Source: Aestuariimicrobium sp. p3-SID1156
GTDB lineage: Bacteria > Actinomycetota > Actinomycetes > Propionibacteriales > Propionibacteriaceae
NCBI RefSeq assembly: GCF_025144225.1
Contig: NZ_JALXXB010000001.1
Location: 248,001 to 312,000 of the forward strand
Length of the DNA: 64,000 bases
Direction of reading: 5' to 3'
Shown here piece after piece: positions 38,336 to 46,492 of this stretch (positions within the stretch are counted from its first letter, which is position 1; each line of letters starts with the position of its first letter). The notes beneath the pieces were generated by a model that was given only the letters and a program-made list of their open reading frames with translations, did no database searches and was not told where the DNA came from. The translations under genes and the position numbers were made by a program.

Positions 38336-38770
38336 ATGGACGCGGCGCTCGAGTTCGCCCGCCGGGCTCTCCTCCACGCCGACGTCCCGATCGGGGCAGT
38401 CGTCGTGGACGCCCAGGGCCGGGTGATCGCCGGTGCCTGCAATGAGCGCGAGTTGCACCACGATCCGACTGCGCACGCGGAAGTGCTGGCGCTGCGCCGG
38501 GCCGCCGAGCGACTCGGGACCTGGCGGCTGGAGGGCTGCACGCTGGTCGTCACCCTGGAACCCTGCACGATGTGCGCTGGAGCGCTGGTCCTGGCGCGGG
38601 TGCAGAGACTGGTCTTCGGGGCGTTCGACGAGAAGGCGGGGGCGGTGGCGTCCCTGTTCGACGTGGTGCGCGACGCGCGGCTGAACCACCGCCCCGAGGT
38701 GGTGAGCGGCGTTCGCGTCGAGGAGTCGGCGGAGCTGTTGCGCGAGTTCTTCGCCGACCACCGACCATGA
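38336..38770 (+). CDS. tadA: tRNA-specific adenosine deaminase
   Basis: Deaminates A34 of tRNA-Arg(ACG) to inosine. 144 aa. Zinc and catalytic residues in THAEVLALR (H-A-E) and LEPCTMCAGALVLARV (P-C-x-x-C). The C-terminal residues SAELLREFFADHR suit TadA. Start ATG 38336. The likely substrate tRNA-Arg(ACG) is at 24195. Confidence 0.93.
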   Translation: MDAALEFARRALLHADVPIGAVVVDAQGRVIAGACNERELHHDPTAHAEVLALRRAAERLGTWRLEGCTLVVTLEPCTMCAGALVLARVQRLVFGAFDEKAGAVASLFDVVRDARLNHRPEVVSGVRVEESAELLREFFADHRP

Positions 38771-38771
38771 T

Positions 38772-38801
38772 TTGGTGACAGATTGGTGAACGCGATAGCC
38801 T
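38772..38801 (+). promoter_or_regulatory. promoter of tRNA-Ser(CGA)
   Basis: TTGGTG (38772-38777), 18-bp spacer, TAGCCT (38796-38801), 8 bp before the tRNA; it begins just after the tadA stop. Confidence 0.55.
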
Positions 38802-38808
38802 ACTGGGC

Positions 38809-38896
38809 GGTGACGTGTCTGAGCGGCCGAAAGAGATCGCCTCGAAAGCGATTGTGGTGCAAGCCACCGAGGGTTCAAATCCCTCCGTCACCGCCA
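38809..38896 (+). tRNA. tRNA-Ser(CGA)
   Basis: Acceptor GGTGACG/CGTCACC, anticodon loop CTCGAAA with anticodon CGA, long variable arm, T loop TTCAAAT. Discriminator G is followed by CCA in the DNA, unlike the other three tRNA genes here. Confidence 0.95.
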
Positions 38897-38900
38897 GCTG

Positions 38901-38936
38901 AGAAGGCCCGGATTTCCTGAGGAATCCGGGCCTTCT
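38901..38936 (+). terminator. terminator of tRNA-Ser(CGA)
   Basis: Arms AGAAGGCCCGGATT and AATCCGGGCCTTCT with an eight-base loop; no long U-tract. Confidence 0.75.
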
Positions 38937-38974
38937 CCGTGTCAGAGGGGGTGGGCGCAGCAGGTCAAGGCGGC

Positions 38975-39508
38975 TCAGGCCTCGGAAGGGCTGGCGCTCG
39001 GCGGGGGCAGGCAGGGGTCCTCGCTGACGGCGACCTCGAAGGGCTTCTTCGCCGGGGAGGTGCCGGCGAACTTGTTGCCCACGAGTACGTCCACGATGCC
39101 GTCGGGCTTGCCGTCCTCGCGGATCTCGGGCTTGACGAACTGTTGGGCGACCAGTTTCACAGCTGGATCGTCCTTCGAGTTTCCGATGATGACGGTCGTC
39201 TCGACCTTCTCCTCGGTGTTGTCGACGTGTTGGACGCTGAAACCGCGTGACTTGAGCTGCTTGGCGACCTTGCCTGCCAGGCCGTGCTGGCGTCCGCCGT
39301 TGTAGATGTTGACGGTCACCTGGCTGCTCTTGAGCACCTTGCCCACCGGCGAGGGCGAGCAGGAGATGATCGGCGGGGGCAGCGGCGGAGCAGTGACGTT
39401 GCGATAACCCCACCGGGCGCCCAAGAACAGGATGGCGAGCAGGACAAGCAGTGTCAGCGGTGACACCAGCGAGCGTGAGACCCGCTTCCAGTTCGTTGCC
39501 TCGGCCAT
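38975..39508 (-). CDS. LytR_C domain membrane-anchored protein
   Basis: 177 aa. One transmembrane segment (residues about 16-34, LLVLLAILFLGARWGY) precedes a Pro-rich linker and a LytR_C-type beta-alpha domain: VTVNIYNGGRQHGLAGKVAKQ, GFSVQHVDN, TTVIIGNSKDDPAVKLVAQ. Probably extracytoplasmic and linked to cell-wall polymers, as these domains are also found at the C-terminus of LCP proteins. The small gene 39529 lies 20 bp upstream on the same strand. Confidence 0.85.
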   Translation of the reverse strand: MAEATNWKRVSRSLVSPLTLLVLLAILFLGARWGYRNVTAPPLPPPIISCSPSPVGKVLKSSQVTVNIYNGGRQHGLAGKVAKQLKSRGFSVQHVDNTEEKVETTVIIGNSKDDPAVKLVAQQFVKPEIREDGKPDGIVDVLVGNKFAGTSPAKKPFEVAVSEDPCLPPPSASPSEA

Positions 39509-39528
39509 GGGCGTCCTCTCGGGCGGGG

Positions 39529-39822
39529 TCAGCGCAATTCGAGCACGCGGGCGTGCATGGTCTGACGCTGCTGCAGCGCGGCGCGGAGGGCGCGGTGCAG
39601 ACCGTCCTCCAGGTAGAGCTCGCCACGGTAGGAGACGACGTGGGCGAACAGGTCACCGTAGAAGGTGGAGTCGTCCTCTAGAAGGGCTTCGAGGTCGAGG
39701 GTCCGCTTGGTGGTCACCAACTCGTCGAGCCGGACCTGGTGGGGTGCAATGGCTGCCCACTGCTTCTGCACGTACCCGTGGTCGGGGTAGGGGCGAGTGT
39801 CGCCGACACGCTTGAAGATCAC
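39529..39822 (-). CDS. conserved actinobacterial small protein
   Basis: 97 aa. Motifs RTLDLEALLEDDSTFYGDLF and YLEDGLHRALRAALQQRQ are typical of a small family that usually sits beside LytR_C genes; databases sometimes label it a VapB-type antitoxin, but no toxin gene is near it here. The function is not evident. ATG 39822 is taken as the start. It heads the pair with the LytR_C gene. Confidence 0.7.
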   Translation of the reverse strand: MIFKRVGDTRPYPDHGYVQKQWAAIAPHQVRLDELVTTKRTLDLEALLEDDSTFYGDLFAHVVSYRGELYLEDGLHRALRAALQQRQTMHARVLELR

Positions 39823-39896
39823 CTCGTCAGCCTACCAACACCCGACGCGACCAGCGTGGTGGCGCGCGTGCCGACGCTGCCCGGGCACCAGGGCCC

Positions 39897-39902
39897 TAGT
39901 CT
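39897..39902 (+). promoter_or_regulatory. TAGTCT -10 element of the HerA-like gene
   Basis: TAGTCT ends seven bases before ATG 39910; no Shine-Dalgarno. Confidence 0.55.
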
Positions 39903-39909
39903 GGGGTTC

Positions 39910-41544
39910 ATGACTGAGAACGCTGCGGCCGCCGGCATCGTCGAGGAGATCACGAAGGGTTACACCTTCGAGGAGGGCTCTCTCGAATTGGGTGTGCTGA
40001 TGAACGAGGACGCCCCCGTCCCGGGCGCAAAGGTGCGCATCCCGCTGTCGATGGTGAACCGTCACGGGCTGGTCGCCGGAGCCACCGGCACGGGCAAGAC
40101 CAAGACCCTGCAGCTGCTGGCAGAACAGCTCTCGGCCGCCGGCGTCCCGGTCTTCGCGGCCGACATCAAGGGCGACCTGTCCGGTCTGGCCTCGCCGGGC
40201 CAAAGCAGCGAGAAGCTGCTGGCGCGCACGCAGAAGATCGGCCAGGAGTGGACGGCCAGGGGCTTCCCGGTGGAGTTCTTCACCCTCGGCGGTGAGGGTC
40301 TGGGTGTCCCGATTCGTGCCACCATCAGCTCCTTCGGTCCGATCCTGCTGTCGAAGGTGCTCGACCTCAACGACACCCAGGAGTCCTCCCTCGGGTTGGT
40401 CTTCCACTACGCCGACCAGGCCGGGCTGCCCCTGCTGGACCTGGCCGACCTGCGCGCGGTGCTGCAGTTCCTGACCAGCGACGAGGGCAAGCCGGAGTTG
40501 AAGAACCTCGGTGGGGTCTCGACGGCGACCGCCGGGGTGATCCTGCGCAAGCTGGTCGCCTTCTCCGACCAGGGCGCCGACGAGTTCTTCGGTGAGCCCG
40601 AGTTCGACACCTTCGACCTGATCCGGGTCACCGGTGATGGGCGGGGTGTGATCTCGCTGTTGGAGCTCCCCAACCTTGTCGACCGGCCGGCGCTGTTCTC
40701 GACTTTCCTGATGTGGCTGCTGGCTGACTTGTTCAGCGACCTTCCCGAAGTGGGCGACCTGGACAAGCCCAAGCTGGTCTTCTTCTTCGACGAGGCACAC
40801 CTGCTTTTCAGTGGGGCATCCAAGGCGTTTGTCGAGGCCATTACCCAAACGGTGCGACTGATTCGTTCCAAGGGGGTCGGCGTCTTCTTCGTCACCCAGA
40901 CCCCCAAGGACGTCCCGGACTCGGTGCTCGCCCAGCTCGGTTCCCGCGTCCAGCACCAGCTGCGGGCCCACACCCCCAATGACGCCAAGGCGCTGAGGGC
41001 GACGGTGCAGACCTTCCCCACCTCGGGGTATGACCTGGCCCAGGTGCTGCAGCAGCTGGGCATCGGCGAGGCGATCGTCACCGTGATGGACCCCGACGGC
41101 GCCCCCACGCCGGTGGCGTGGACGAGAATGCGGGCGCCCGAATCGTTGATGGCCCCCACCCCGGCAGAGGTGTTGCGTCCGGGCATCGCGGCGTCCTCGA
41201 TGATGGCAAAGTACGGCCAGGCAATCGACCGAGACTCGGCCTACGAGATCCTGGGCCGCAAGCTCCAGGAGGGCGCCCAGCGTGCCGCCGAGGAGCAGGC
41301 CCGTGCCGAGGCCGAGAAGCAGCACGTCCAGGAGGAGAAGGCTCGAGCGGCAGAGCAGCGCCGCCTCGAGCAGGACCTGCGCGCCGCCGAGCGCTCGGCG
41401 TCCCGTTCACGTGCCCGGGCGCCGAAGCCGGAGCCGGGCATGGTGGACAAGATCGTCGGCTCCTCGGCCTTCAAACAGATGGCACGGTCGGCTGGACGCG
41501 AGATCGTCCGCTCGATCTTCGGCACCGCTCGCCGCCGCCGCTGA
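39910..41544 (+). CDS. HerA/DUF853-type helicase-like ATPase
   Basis: 544 aa. Walker A GATGTGKTKTLQLLAEQ, Walker B VFFFDEAHLLF and sensor region VFFVTQTPKDVPDSVLAQLGSRVQHQLRA match the DUF853 (HerA-like) family of motor ATPases. The role of the family is not settled; DNA processing or translocation is assumed. A C-terminal Ala/Glu/Arg-rich stretch (residues about 455-515) is likely a coiled coil. ATG 39910, leaderless. Convergent with the permease gene. Confidence 0.87.
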   Translation: MTENAAAAGIVEEITKGYTFEEGSLELGVLMNEDAPVPGAKVRIPLSMVNRHGLVAGATGTGKTKTLQLLAEQLSAAGVPVFAADIKGDLSGLASPGQSSEKLLARTQKIGQEWTARGFPVEFFTLGGEGLGVPIRATISSFGPILLSKVLDLNDTQESSLGLVFHYADQAGLPLLDLADLRAVLQFLTSDEGKPELKNLGGVSTATAGVILRKLVAFSDQGADEFFGEPEFDTFDLIRVTGDGRGVISLLELPNLVDRPALFSTFLMWLLADLFSDLPEVGDLDKPKLVFFFDEAHLLFSGASKAFVEAITQTVRLIRSKGVGVFFVTQTPKDVPDSVLAQLGSRVQHQLRAHTPNDAKALRATVQTFPTSGYDLAQVLQQLGIGEAIVTVMDPDGAPTPVAWTRMRAPESLMAPTPAEVLRPGIAASSMMAKYGQAIDRDSAYEILGRKLQEGAQRAAEEQARAEAEKQHVQEEKARAAEQRRLEQDLRAAERSASRSRARAPKPEPGMVDKIVGSSAFKQMARSAGREIVRSIFGTARRRR

Positions 41545-41563
41545 TCAGCGGGGGTGAGCCCGG

Positions 41564-41580
41564 GTCAGCCACTGGCTGAC
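41564..41580. terminator. palindrome between convergent genes
   Basis: GTCAGCCA-C-TGGCTGAC lies 20 bp after the HerA-like stop and 3 bp before the permease stop. Perfect 8-bp arms; terminator role likely but no U-run. Confidence 0.4.
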
Positions 41581-41582
41581 GG

Positions 41583-42521
41583 CTACTTCATCGTCCCCTG
41601 GGAGACCGAGCCCTGCAGCTGGCGCTGGAAGAGCACGTAGACCACCAGCACCGGCAGGACCGTGATGACCACGGCGGCGAACAGGGCGCCGAAGTCCACG
41701 TCGTAGCCCGCGCTGGAGGCGAATCGGGCCAAGCCCTGGGAGAGCACGTACTTCGGCTCGTCGGTGTTCAGCGCCACCGGCAGCAGGAACTGGTTCCACA
41801 GACCCAGGAAGTTGAAGATCGTGATCGAGGCCAGGCCCGGGCGCGCCATCGGCAGCATGATGCTGAAGAAGGTGCGCCAGTCCGAGGCACCATCGATCTG
41901 GGCGGCCTCACTGATCTCGTAGGGCAGCGAGCGGAAGAAGGCGTACAGGAAGAAGACCGTGAACGGCAGCGCGAACGCCACGTAGGTGATGGTCAGGCCG
42001 GGCAGGGTGTTCAACAGCCCGAAGCCATCCAGGATGAAGAACAGCGGCACAATCGCCAGGATCACGGGCACCATCAGGCCGGCGAGCAGGGCGTAGTAGA
42101 TCAGCCGGTTGCCGGGGAAGCGGAAGCGAGCCAGGACGTAGGCGCACATGGCACCCAGCAGCATGACCAGGAAGAGCGCCGAACCGACGACGAGAACGGT
42201 GTTGAGGAAGTAGCGCCCGATGCCGGCGGTCTCCCAGGCGTTCACGTAGTTGGCGAAGCCCCACTTCGCCGGCAACGTGAAGGGCGAGGCGAAGATCTCG
42301 CTGGTGGTCTTGAACGAGGTCAGCAGCGTCCACAGCATGGGCGCGACGACGATGAAGCTCCACAGCCCCAGCACGATGTGCGCGACGGTGGCGAAGGTCT
42401 TGTCGGCAGCGGTTGAGACCGGCTTGCGCAGCTCCTGTCCGGACGCGCTGCCCTGAATGGTGCCGACGCTTCGCACCCGGGCGGTGGGCTGGGTGGGGGT
42501 GGGGTTCTGGGTGGTATTCAT
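41583..42521 (-). CDS. carbohydrate ABC transporter permease (MalG/NgcG-like)
   Basis: 312 aa, six transmembrane segments. The EAA loop is YEISEAAQIDGASDWRTFFSIMLPMARPGLASI, as in sugar permeases of the CUT1 family. Start ATG overlaps the previous stop (4 bp), so it is the last gene of a binding protein-permease-permease operon. Its ATPase is not here; CUT1 systems often share one (MsiK) encoded elsewhere. Aminosugar specificity is inferred from neighbours. Confidence 0.87.
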   Translation of the reverse strand: MNTTQNPTPTQPTARVRSVGTIQGSASGQELRKPVSTAADKTFATVAHIVLGLWSFIVVAPMLWTLLTSFKTTSEIFASPFTLPAKWGFANYVNAWETAGIGRYFLNTVLVVGSALFLVMLLGAMCAYVLARFRFPGNRLIYYALLAGLMVPVILAIVPLFFILDGFGLLNTLPGLTITYVAFALPFTVFFLYAFFRSLPYEISEAAQIDGASDWRTFFSIMLPMARPGLASITIFNFLGLWNQFLLPVALNTDEPKYVLSQGLARFASSAGYDVDFGALFAAVVITVLPVLVVYVLFQRQLQGSVSQGTMK

Positions 42522-43519
42522 GCCATCGTCACCTGGTCCTTGCCTCCGGTGAGGGCGTTCACGGTGAAGACGATCGCTGCGAAGACGGCGGTCACCAGGC
42601 CCATCACCACGCCCATGGCGCAGGCCAGCCCGAACTGGGACTTCTCGAAGGCCGTGGTCATCAGGTACTGCGGCATGACGAGGGTCGAATTGTTCGGGCC
42701 ACCGAAGGGGTTGAGGGCCTGCATGTACACATAGGCGTCGATCGCCATGATGCCCAGGTAGATGTAGGCGGTCTGGACGTTCTCCCGGATCAGGGGGAGG
42801 GTGATCGACCAGGCGGTGCGCAGGCGTCCAGCGCCGTCGAGGCGTGCGGCCTCGTAGATCTCGCCGGGGATGCCCTTGATCGCCGCCACGAACAGGATCA
42901 TGTAGAAGCCGATCATGCCCCAGCAGATGATGAACATCGTGATGGGCATGGCAGTCGACTCCTCGCCGAGCCAGGGGAAGTCCTTGAACTTCGAGAAGCC
43001 GAGCTTGGTGAGCAGGCCGTTCACCAGGCCGGCGGAGGGGTCGAAGATGCGGCCCCACATGATGCCGACCACGATCGCGGGAATGGCATAGGGGAAGAAG
43101 GAGATCACCCGGTAGAAACCGGCGCCACGCAGGCCACGTGTCTCACCGACACTACGTCCCGCGACCGTGATCATGGTTGCCAGCGCGAGCGACAACACCA
43201 CGATCGCCAGCGGCAGCACGATGGCCAGCAGGATGTTGTTGGTCAGCGCCTTGCGGAAGATCTCGTCCTCCATCAGGCGCTGGTAGTTCGCCAGCCCCAC
43301 GCTGTCCTTGGCGTCGGAGTAGCCGCTCCAGTTGGTGAAGGAGTAACCGATGGCCTGCACGAAAGGTGACACCACGAAGATGCCGTAGATGGCCAGGGGC
43401 AGCCCCAGGAAGACCAGGAACAGACTGACCCGGTCGAAGGAGAGGTTGCGCCTGCGTTTGCGCATGGGAGGCGGCGGTGCCGTGTCGAGCGCGGGTGTGG
43501 CAGGGTTCAGTGTCGTCAT
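42518..43519 (-). CDS. carbohydrate ABC transporter permease (MalF/NgcF-like)
   Basis: 333 aa, six to seven transmembrane segments after a charged N-terminus (MRKRRRNLSFDRV). The EAA loop IPGEIYEAARLDGAGRLRTAW identifies the MalF-type subunit. It sits between the binding protein upstream and the MalG-type permease, which it overlaps by 4 bp. ATG 43519 is chosen; the longer frame would reach into the hairpin-rich gap. Confidence 0.87.
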   Translation of the reverse strand: MTTLNPATPALDTAPPPPMRKRRRNLSFDRVSLFLVFLGLPLAIYGIFVVSPFVQAIGYSFTNWSGYSDAKDSVGLANYQRLMEDEIFRKALTNNILLAIVLPLAIVVLSLALATMITVAGRSVGETRGLRGAGFYRVISFFPYAIPAIVVGIMWGRIFDPSAGLVNGLLTKLGFSKFKDFPWLGEESTAMPITMFIICWGMIGFYMILFVAAIKGIPGEIYEAARLDGAGRLRTAWSITLPLIRENVQTAYIYLGIMAIDAYVYMQALNPFGGPNNSTLVMPQYLMTTAFEKSQFGLACAMGVVMGLVTAVFAAIVFTVNALTGGKDQVTMA

Positions 43520-43583
43520 GGAGGCCCTTCCGCTGGGTGGGGTGTGGGGAGTCCAGGGCCTGCCCGATGGGCGGGCTCCGACA

Positions 43584-43682
43584 TGCAGGGGTGAACCCCT
43601 GCACCGAAACTGCGTGACATGCAAGGCCCGTCAGCCCCCCGCCGGTCCTCCCCGGGGAGCACTGGCGCGATGCCGACGGGCC
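43584..43682. promoter_or_regulatory. structured gap between binding-protein and permease genes
   Basis: The 187-bp gap holds TGCAGGGGT-GA-ACCCCTGCA (43584-43603), the palindrome CTCCCCGGGGAG (43648-43659) and the outer pair GGCCCGTC/GACGGGCC (43625-43632 and 43675-43682). Such hairpins after a binding-protein gene often lower expression of the permeases or protect the mRNA. Confidence 0.5.
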
Positions 43683-43706
43683 GTTGCGGATGTCAACGGG
43701 CCGGGA

Positions 43707-45107
43707 TCACTTGATCTCGATCCTCTTGACGGCCGGGTCCTTGGCTGCCTTGTCGGTGATCTTCTGCATGCCCTTGGTGAGCTCGTCCACGCTGGACTTG
43801 CCGGCCAGGAACTCGTTCCAGACCACCAGCTGTTCCCTGTTCATGCCGTAGTAGGTGTTGGAACGCAGCGCGAAGACGTTCTTGTCGGCGTCCTTGAGCA
43901 TCTTGTTCTGCGACTGGAGGGCGCTGGAACCGAAGCCATCCTCGGGGACAGTGTCCTTCACGATGGTCGGAGCCAGGCGGGTCTTGGCGAAGTTGGCGGC
44001 AGCTTCCTTCGACAGCATGGCGCGCAGGAGCTCCTTGCCGCCGGCCGGATTCTTCGACTTGGTCGGGACGATGAAGCCTTCGCCAGCCTCGGCACGGATC
44101 GTCTCGTAGGGCATCTTGGGGGCGTCCGAGACAACCAGCTCAGGCATGCCGGTCATCATGAAGCCATCCTTGGTCTGGGACTTCATCTCGTTCTCGATCC
44201 AGGCACCGGAGGGGTAGATCAGGGCCTCCTGGCCGTTGGACCACTGGGCCTGGGCGGCGGTGAACTGGGTGCCATTGCCACCGGGCTTCATGTAGCCGGC
44301 CTTGATGATGGCCTCCAGACCCTTCCAGACGTCCTGGACAGCCTTCTGGGACCAGCAGTCGGGCTGAAGGTTCTCAATGCTGAGACGAACCTCGTCGCCA
44401 CCCTCCTTGATCGCGGAGATCATGGTCGAGGTCAGGTAGTAGGTGGCGGCCTCCTTGCCCCAGAGCATGAGGTACTTGCCCTTCTTCTTCGCCTCGGCGC
44501 CCAGCTTGAGTGCCTCTTCGTAGGTCTTGGGCGGGGTCCAGCCATTGGCCTCGAAGAGGGAGGCCGAGTACCACATGCCGAACACCGAGAGCACGTAGTT
44601 GAGCACGGCGAACTTGTCGTTGTAGGTGCCCGGGTCCTTCACGCCGGCGAAGAGGGTGTCCTTGATGGCGGTGCCCTCGTAGTTCTTGGCGTCGAGCAGG
44701 TCGTCCAGAGGCTCGAGCTGGTCGACGATGGAGCCGAAGCCGATGAAGTTGGCACCGGAGTTGTCGATCAGGTCCGGCGGGTTGCCCTTGACGAAGCGGG
44801 GCTGCAGTTCCTGGGAGATCTGGGTCGAGGGCTTGACCTGCACCGTGACGTCGGAGAACTTCTTCTTCATCTCTGCGGCGGCGAAGTCGACGTAGTCGTG
44901 TTTGTAGCCGCCCGAGAAGATCACGGCTTCGACGCTGGTGCCCTTGCCCAGGCCGAAGGGGTTGTCGTCGGACTTGGCCTCGGTCTTGGCGCCCTCGGAC
45001 TTCTTGCTTCCGCTGCTGCTGCCAGCGCAGGCTGCGAGGGGCGCGATGGCGACCGTGGCCGCGATGCCTCCCAGGACGCCACGACGTCCGAGCTGGAATT
45101 CCTGCAT
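43707..45107 (-). CDS. sugar ABC transporter substrate-binding lipoprotein, NgcE-like
   Basis: 466 aa. The N-terminus has twin arginines (RRGVLGG) and a lipobox LAAC, so it is exported by Tat or Sec and lipid-anchored. The rest is a family-1 solute-binding protein (PPDLIDNSGANF, QWSNGQEALIYPSGAW, GEGFIVPTKSKNPAGGKELLRAML). This last stretch and the gene order resemble the N-acetylglucosamine/diacetylchitobiose protein NgcE; the ligand is thus inferred, not proven. ATG 45107 follows AGGAG by five bases. Confidence 0.82.
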   Translation of the reverse strand: MQEFQLGRRGVLGGIAATVAIAPLAACAGSSSGSKKSEGAKTEAKSDDNPFGLGKGTSVEAVIFSGGYKHDYVDFAAAEMKKKFSDVTVQVKPSTQISQELQPRFVKGNPPDLIDNSGANFIGFGSIVDQLEPLDDLLDAKNYEGTAIKDTLFAGVKDPGTYNDKFAVLNYVLSVFGMWYSASLFEANGWTPPKTYEEALKLGAEAKKKGKYLMLWGKEAATYYLTSTMISAIKEGGDEVRLSIENLQPDCWSQKAVQDVWKGLEAIIKAGYMKPGGNGTQFTAAQAQWSNGQEALIYPSGAWIENEMKSQTKDGFMMTGMPELVVSDAPKMPYETIRAEAGEGFIVPTKSKNPAGGKELLRAMLSKEAAANFAKTRLAPTIVKDTVPEDGFGSSALQSQNKMLKDADKNVFALRSNTYYGMNREQLVVWNEFLAGKSSVDELTKGMQKITDKAAKDPAVKRIEIK

Positions 45108-45180
45108 GGATGCTCCTGTTGTGATGGGGAGGGCCGCCGCATCATTGCCGGCTTGTCCCTCGGTTGTGGTCACAGAGTAA

Positions 45181-45194
45181 CCCGGCATGCCGGG
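45181..45194. promoter_or_regulatory. palindrome CCCGGCATGCCGGG within the binding-protein promoter
   Basis: A perfect 14-bp palindrome lies directly upstream of a minus-strand TACTCT (-10 like, about 45175-45180), that is, in the spacer of the binding-protein promoter. Candidate repressor site. Confidence 0.45.
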
Positions 45195-45275
45195 GGTAAA
45201 GAAGGAAAGCTTCACCGGCGAGTCTTTCCGAAACCAAGTCGTGATTAAGGCCGCGCCGCTGGGAGCCGAAGCGCT

Positions 45276-45305
45276 CACCACCCCTGCGCAGGCGCAGGGG
45301 TGGTG
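45276..45305. promoter_or_regulatory. 30-bp inverted repeat upstream of the GlcNAc-kinase-like gene
   Basis: CACCACCCCTGCGC and GCGCAGGGGTGGTG (14-bp perfect arms, spacer AG) lie 35 bp before the GTG at 45340, in the divergent promoter region. It could be an operator or a strong hairpin. Confidence 0.45.
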
Positions 45306-45327
45306 CCCGCCCTCGACACGGGGCTGG

Positions 45328-45333
45328 AAGACT
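45328..45333 (+). promoter_or_regulatory. AAGACT -10-like element of the kinase gene
   Basis: AAGACT ends six bases before GTG 45340, a one-base deviation from the TAnnnT pattern. Confidence 0.35.
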
Positions 45334-45339
45334 CATGGG

Positions 45340-46374
45340 GTGATCTCCACCCACCCATTCCCGCTGAATTCCTCCGCCCGCACCGCGATCGGGGTGGACG
45401 CCGGCGGCACCGGCACCCGGGCCGTTCTTCTCGACGAGTCCGGTCGGTGCCTGGCCCTCGCCCGCAGCGGGCCGGGCAACCCGGTCTCCGCCGGGGCGGA
45501 GGTGGCGATCGGCAATGTGGTCGCGGCCTGCACCGGGGCTCGCGCAGCGCGCCCGGACGTCGGCGATCCTCAGGTGGTCGCCCTCACCATGGCAGGTGTG
45601 ATGGCGCTGGGGGGACGACTGCCCGGGCTCGCGGAGGCGCTACAGGGTGCCGGGTTGGGTGCCAGTGTCCATTTCCACGCCGATGTCGAGAGCGCCTTCC
45701 GCTCCGCCACCTCCGCCAAGGAGGGCGGCGTCCTCATCGTCGGTACCGGGGCGACCGGCGCAGCGATCCGTGATGGCCGGCTGGCGGCCCTCCGTGACGG
45801 CCTCGGGTGGCTGCTGGGGGACGAGGGATCCGGCTTCTGGATCGGCCGCGAGGTGGTGCGGGCGGTGGGGCGTGCCCTGGACCGTCGCGGGCCCGACACC
45901 GCGTTGACCGGCCTGCTGCTGCCCCTGGTCCAGACCGGCGGCGGGGCCGCCCAGCCCGGTCGCGACCCCCGGGTGATCGACCTGCTCGACTGGGTTCGGT
46001 CCCGGCGTCCGGTCGAGCTGTCGATCGCCGCCCGCCTGGTCGCAGCCCCGGAAGCCGCCGACGACCCTGTGGCGCGCGCCATCGTGGAGGGTGCAGTCGA
46101 GGCGCTGGGCGGCACCCTTGCGGCCGTGGCGGAGGTGGCGCCGGAGGGTCCGATCGTGCTGGGTGGCAGCGTGGTCGCCCCTGGGGCGCCGGTGGGTGAG
46201 CGCCTGGTGGAACTCATCGGAGCGCGGCAGTCCGGGCGTCCCGTGCTCAGGGCCCGTGATGGCGTCGCGGGGTCGGCCCTGCTCGCCCTCGAGAACCTCG
46301 GCGCAGCGGCGGGTGAGACCGAACTGGGGCGAATCCACGCGTCCCTCGCAGGGCTTGCCGACCTTCGCCCCTGA
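45340..46374 (+). CDS. BadF/BadG-family kinase, N-acetylglucosamine-kinase-like
   Basis: 344 aa of the actin-like ATPase fold. PHOSPHATE-1 motif is AIGVDAGGTGTRAVLLDESG; ILIVGTGATGA-like VLIVGTGATGAA and GWLLGDEGSGFWIGREVVR are the N-acetylglucosamine-kinase/BadF signature, with VLGGSVVAPG near the end. Substrate likely an aminosugar because it is divergent from an NgcEFG-like transporter, but this is inference. GTG 45340 is chosen; a start farther upstream would cross the inverted repeat. Confidence 0.8.
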   Translation: MISTHPFPLNSSARTAIGVDAGGTGTRAVLLDESGRCLALARSGPGNPVSAGAEVAIGNVVAACTGARAARPDVGDPQVVALTMAGVMALGGRLPGLAEALQGAGLGASVHFHADVESAFRSATSAKEGGVLIVGTGATGAAIRDGRLAALRDGLGWLLGDEGSGFWIGREVVRAVGRALDRRGPDTALTGLLLPLVQTGGGAAQPGRDPRVIDLLDWVRSRRPVELSIAARLVAAPEAADDPVARAIVEGAVEALGGTLAAVAEVAPEGPIVLGGSVVAPGAPVGERLVELIGARQSGRPVLRARDGVAGSALLALENLGAAAGETELGRIHASLAGLADLRP

Positions 46375-46492
46375 GGGTGGTCCGTCCGTGGAACCTTCCC
46401 GAAACGCCCTCGTGGGCGGGTGGCGGCTGGCACTCTGGTGAAGTCAAGGACTCACACGCCGGCAAAGTGTCGGCATCCAGGGAGGAGGCCCC

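Noticed and set aside
39529..39822. Toxin-antitoxin module
   Set aside because: Only the label of the family suggests an antitoxin; no PIN-domain toxin is next to it.
45276..45305. 30-bp inverted repeat as a terminator
   Set aside because: It lies upstream of a start between divergent genes with no gene reading into it and no U-run; an operator is more likely.
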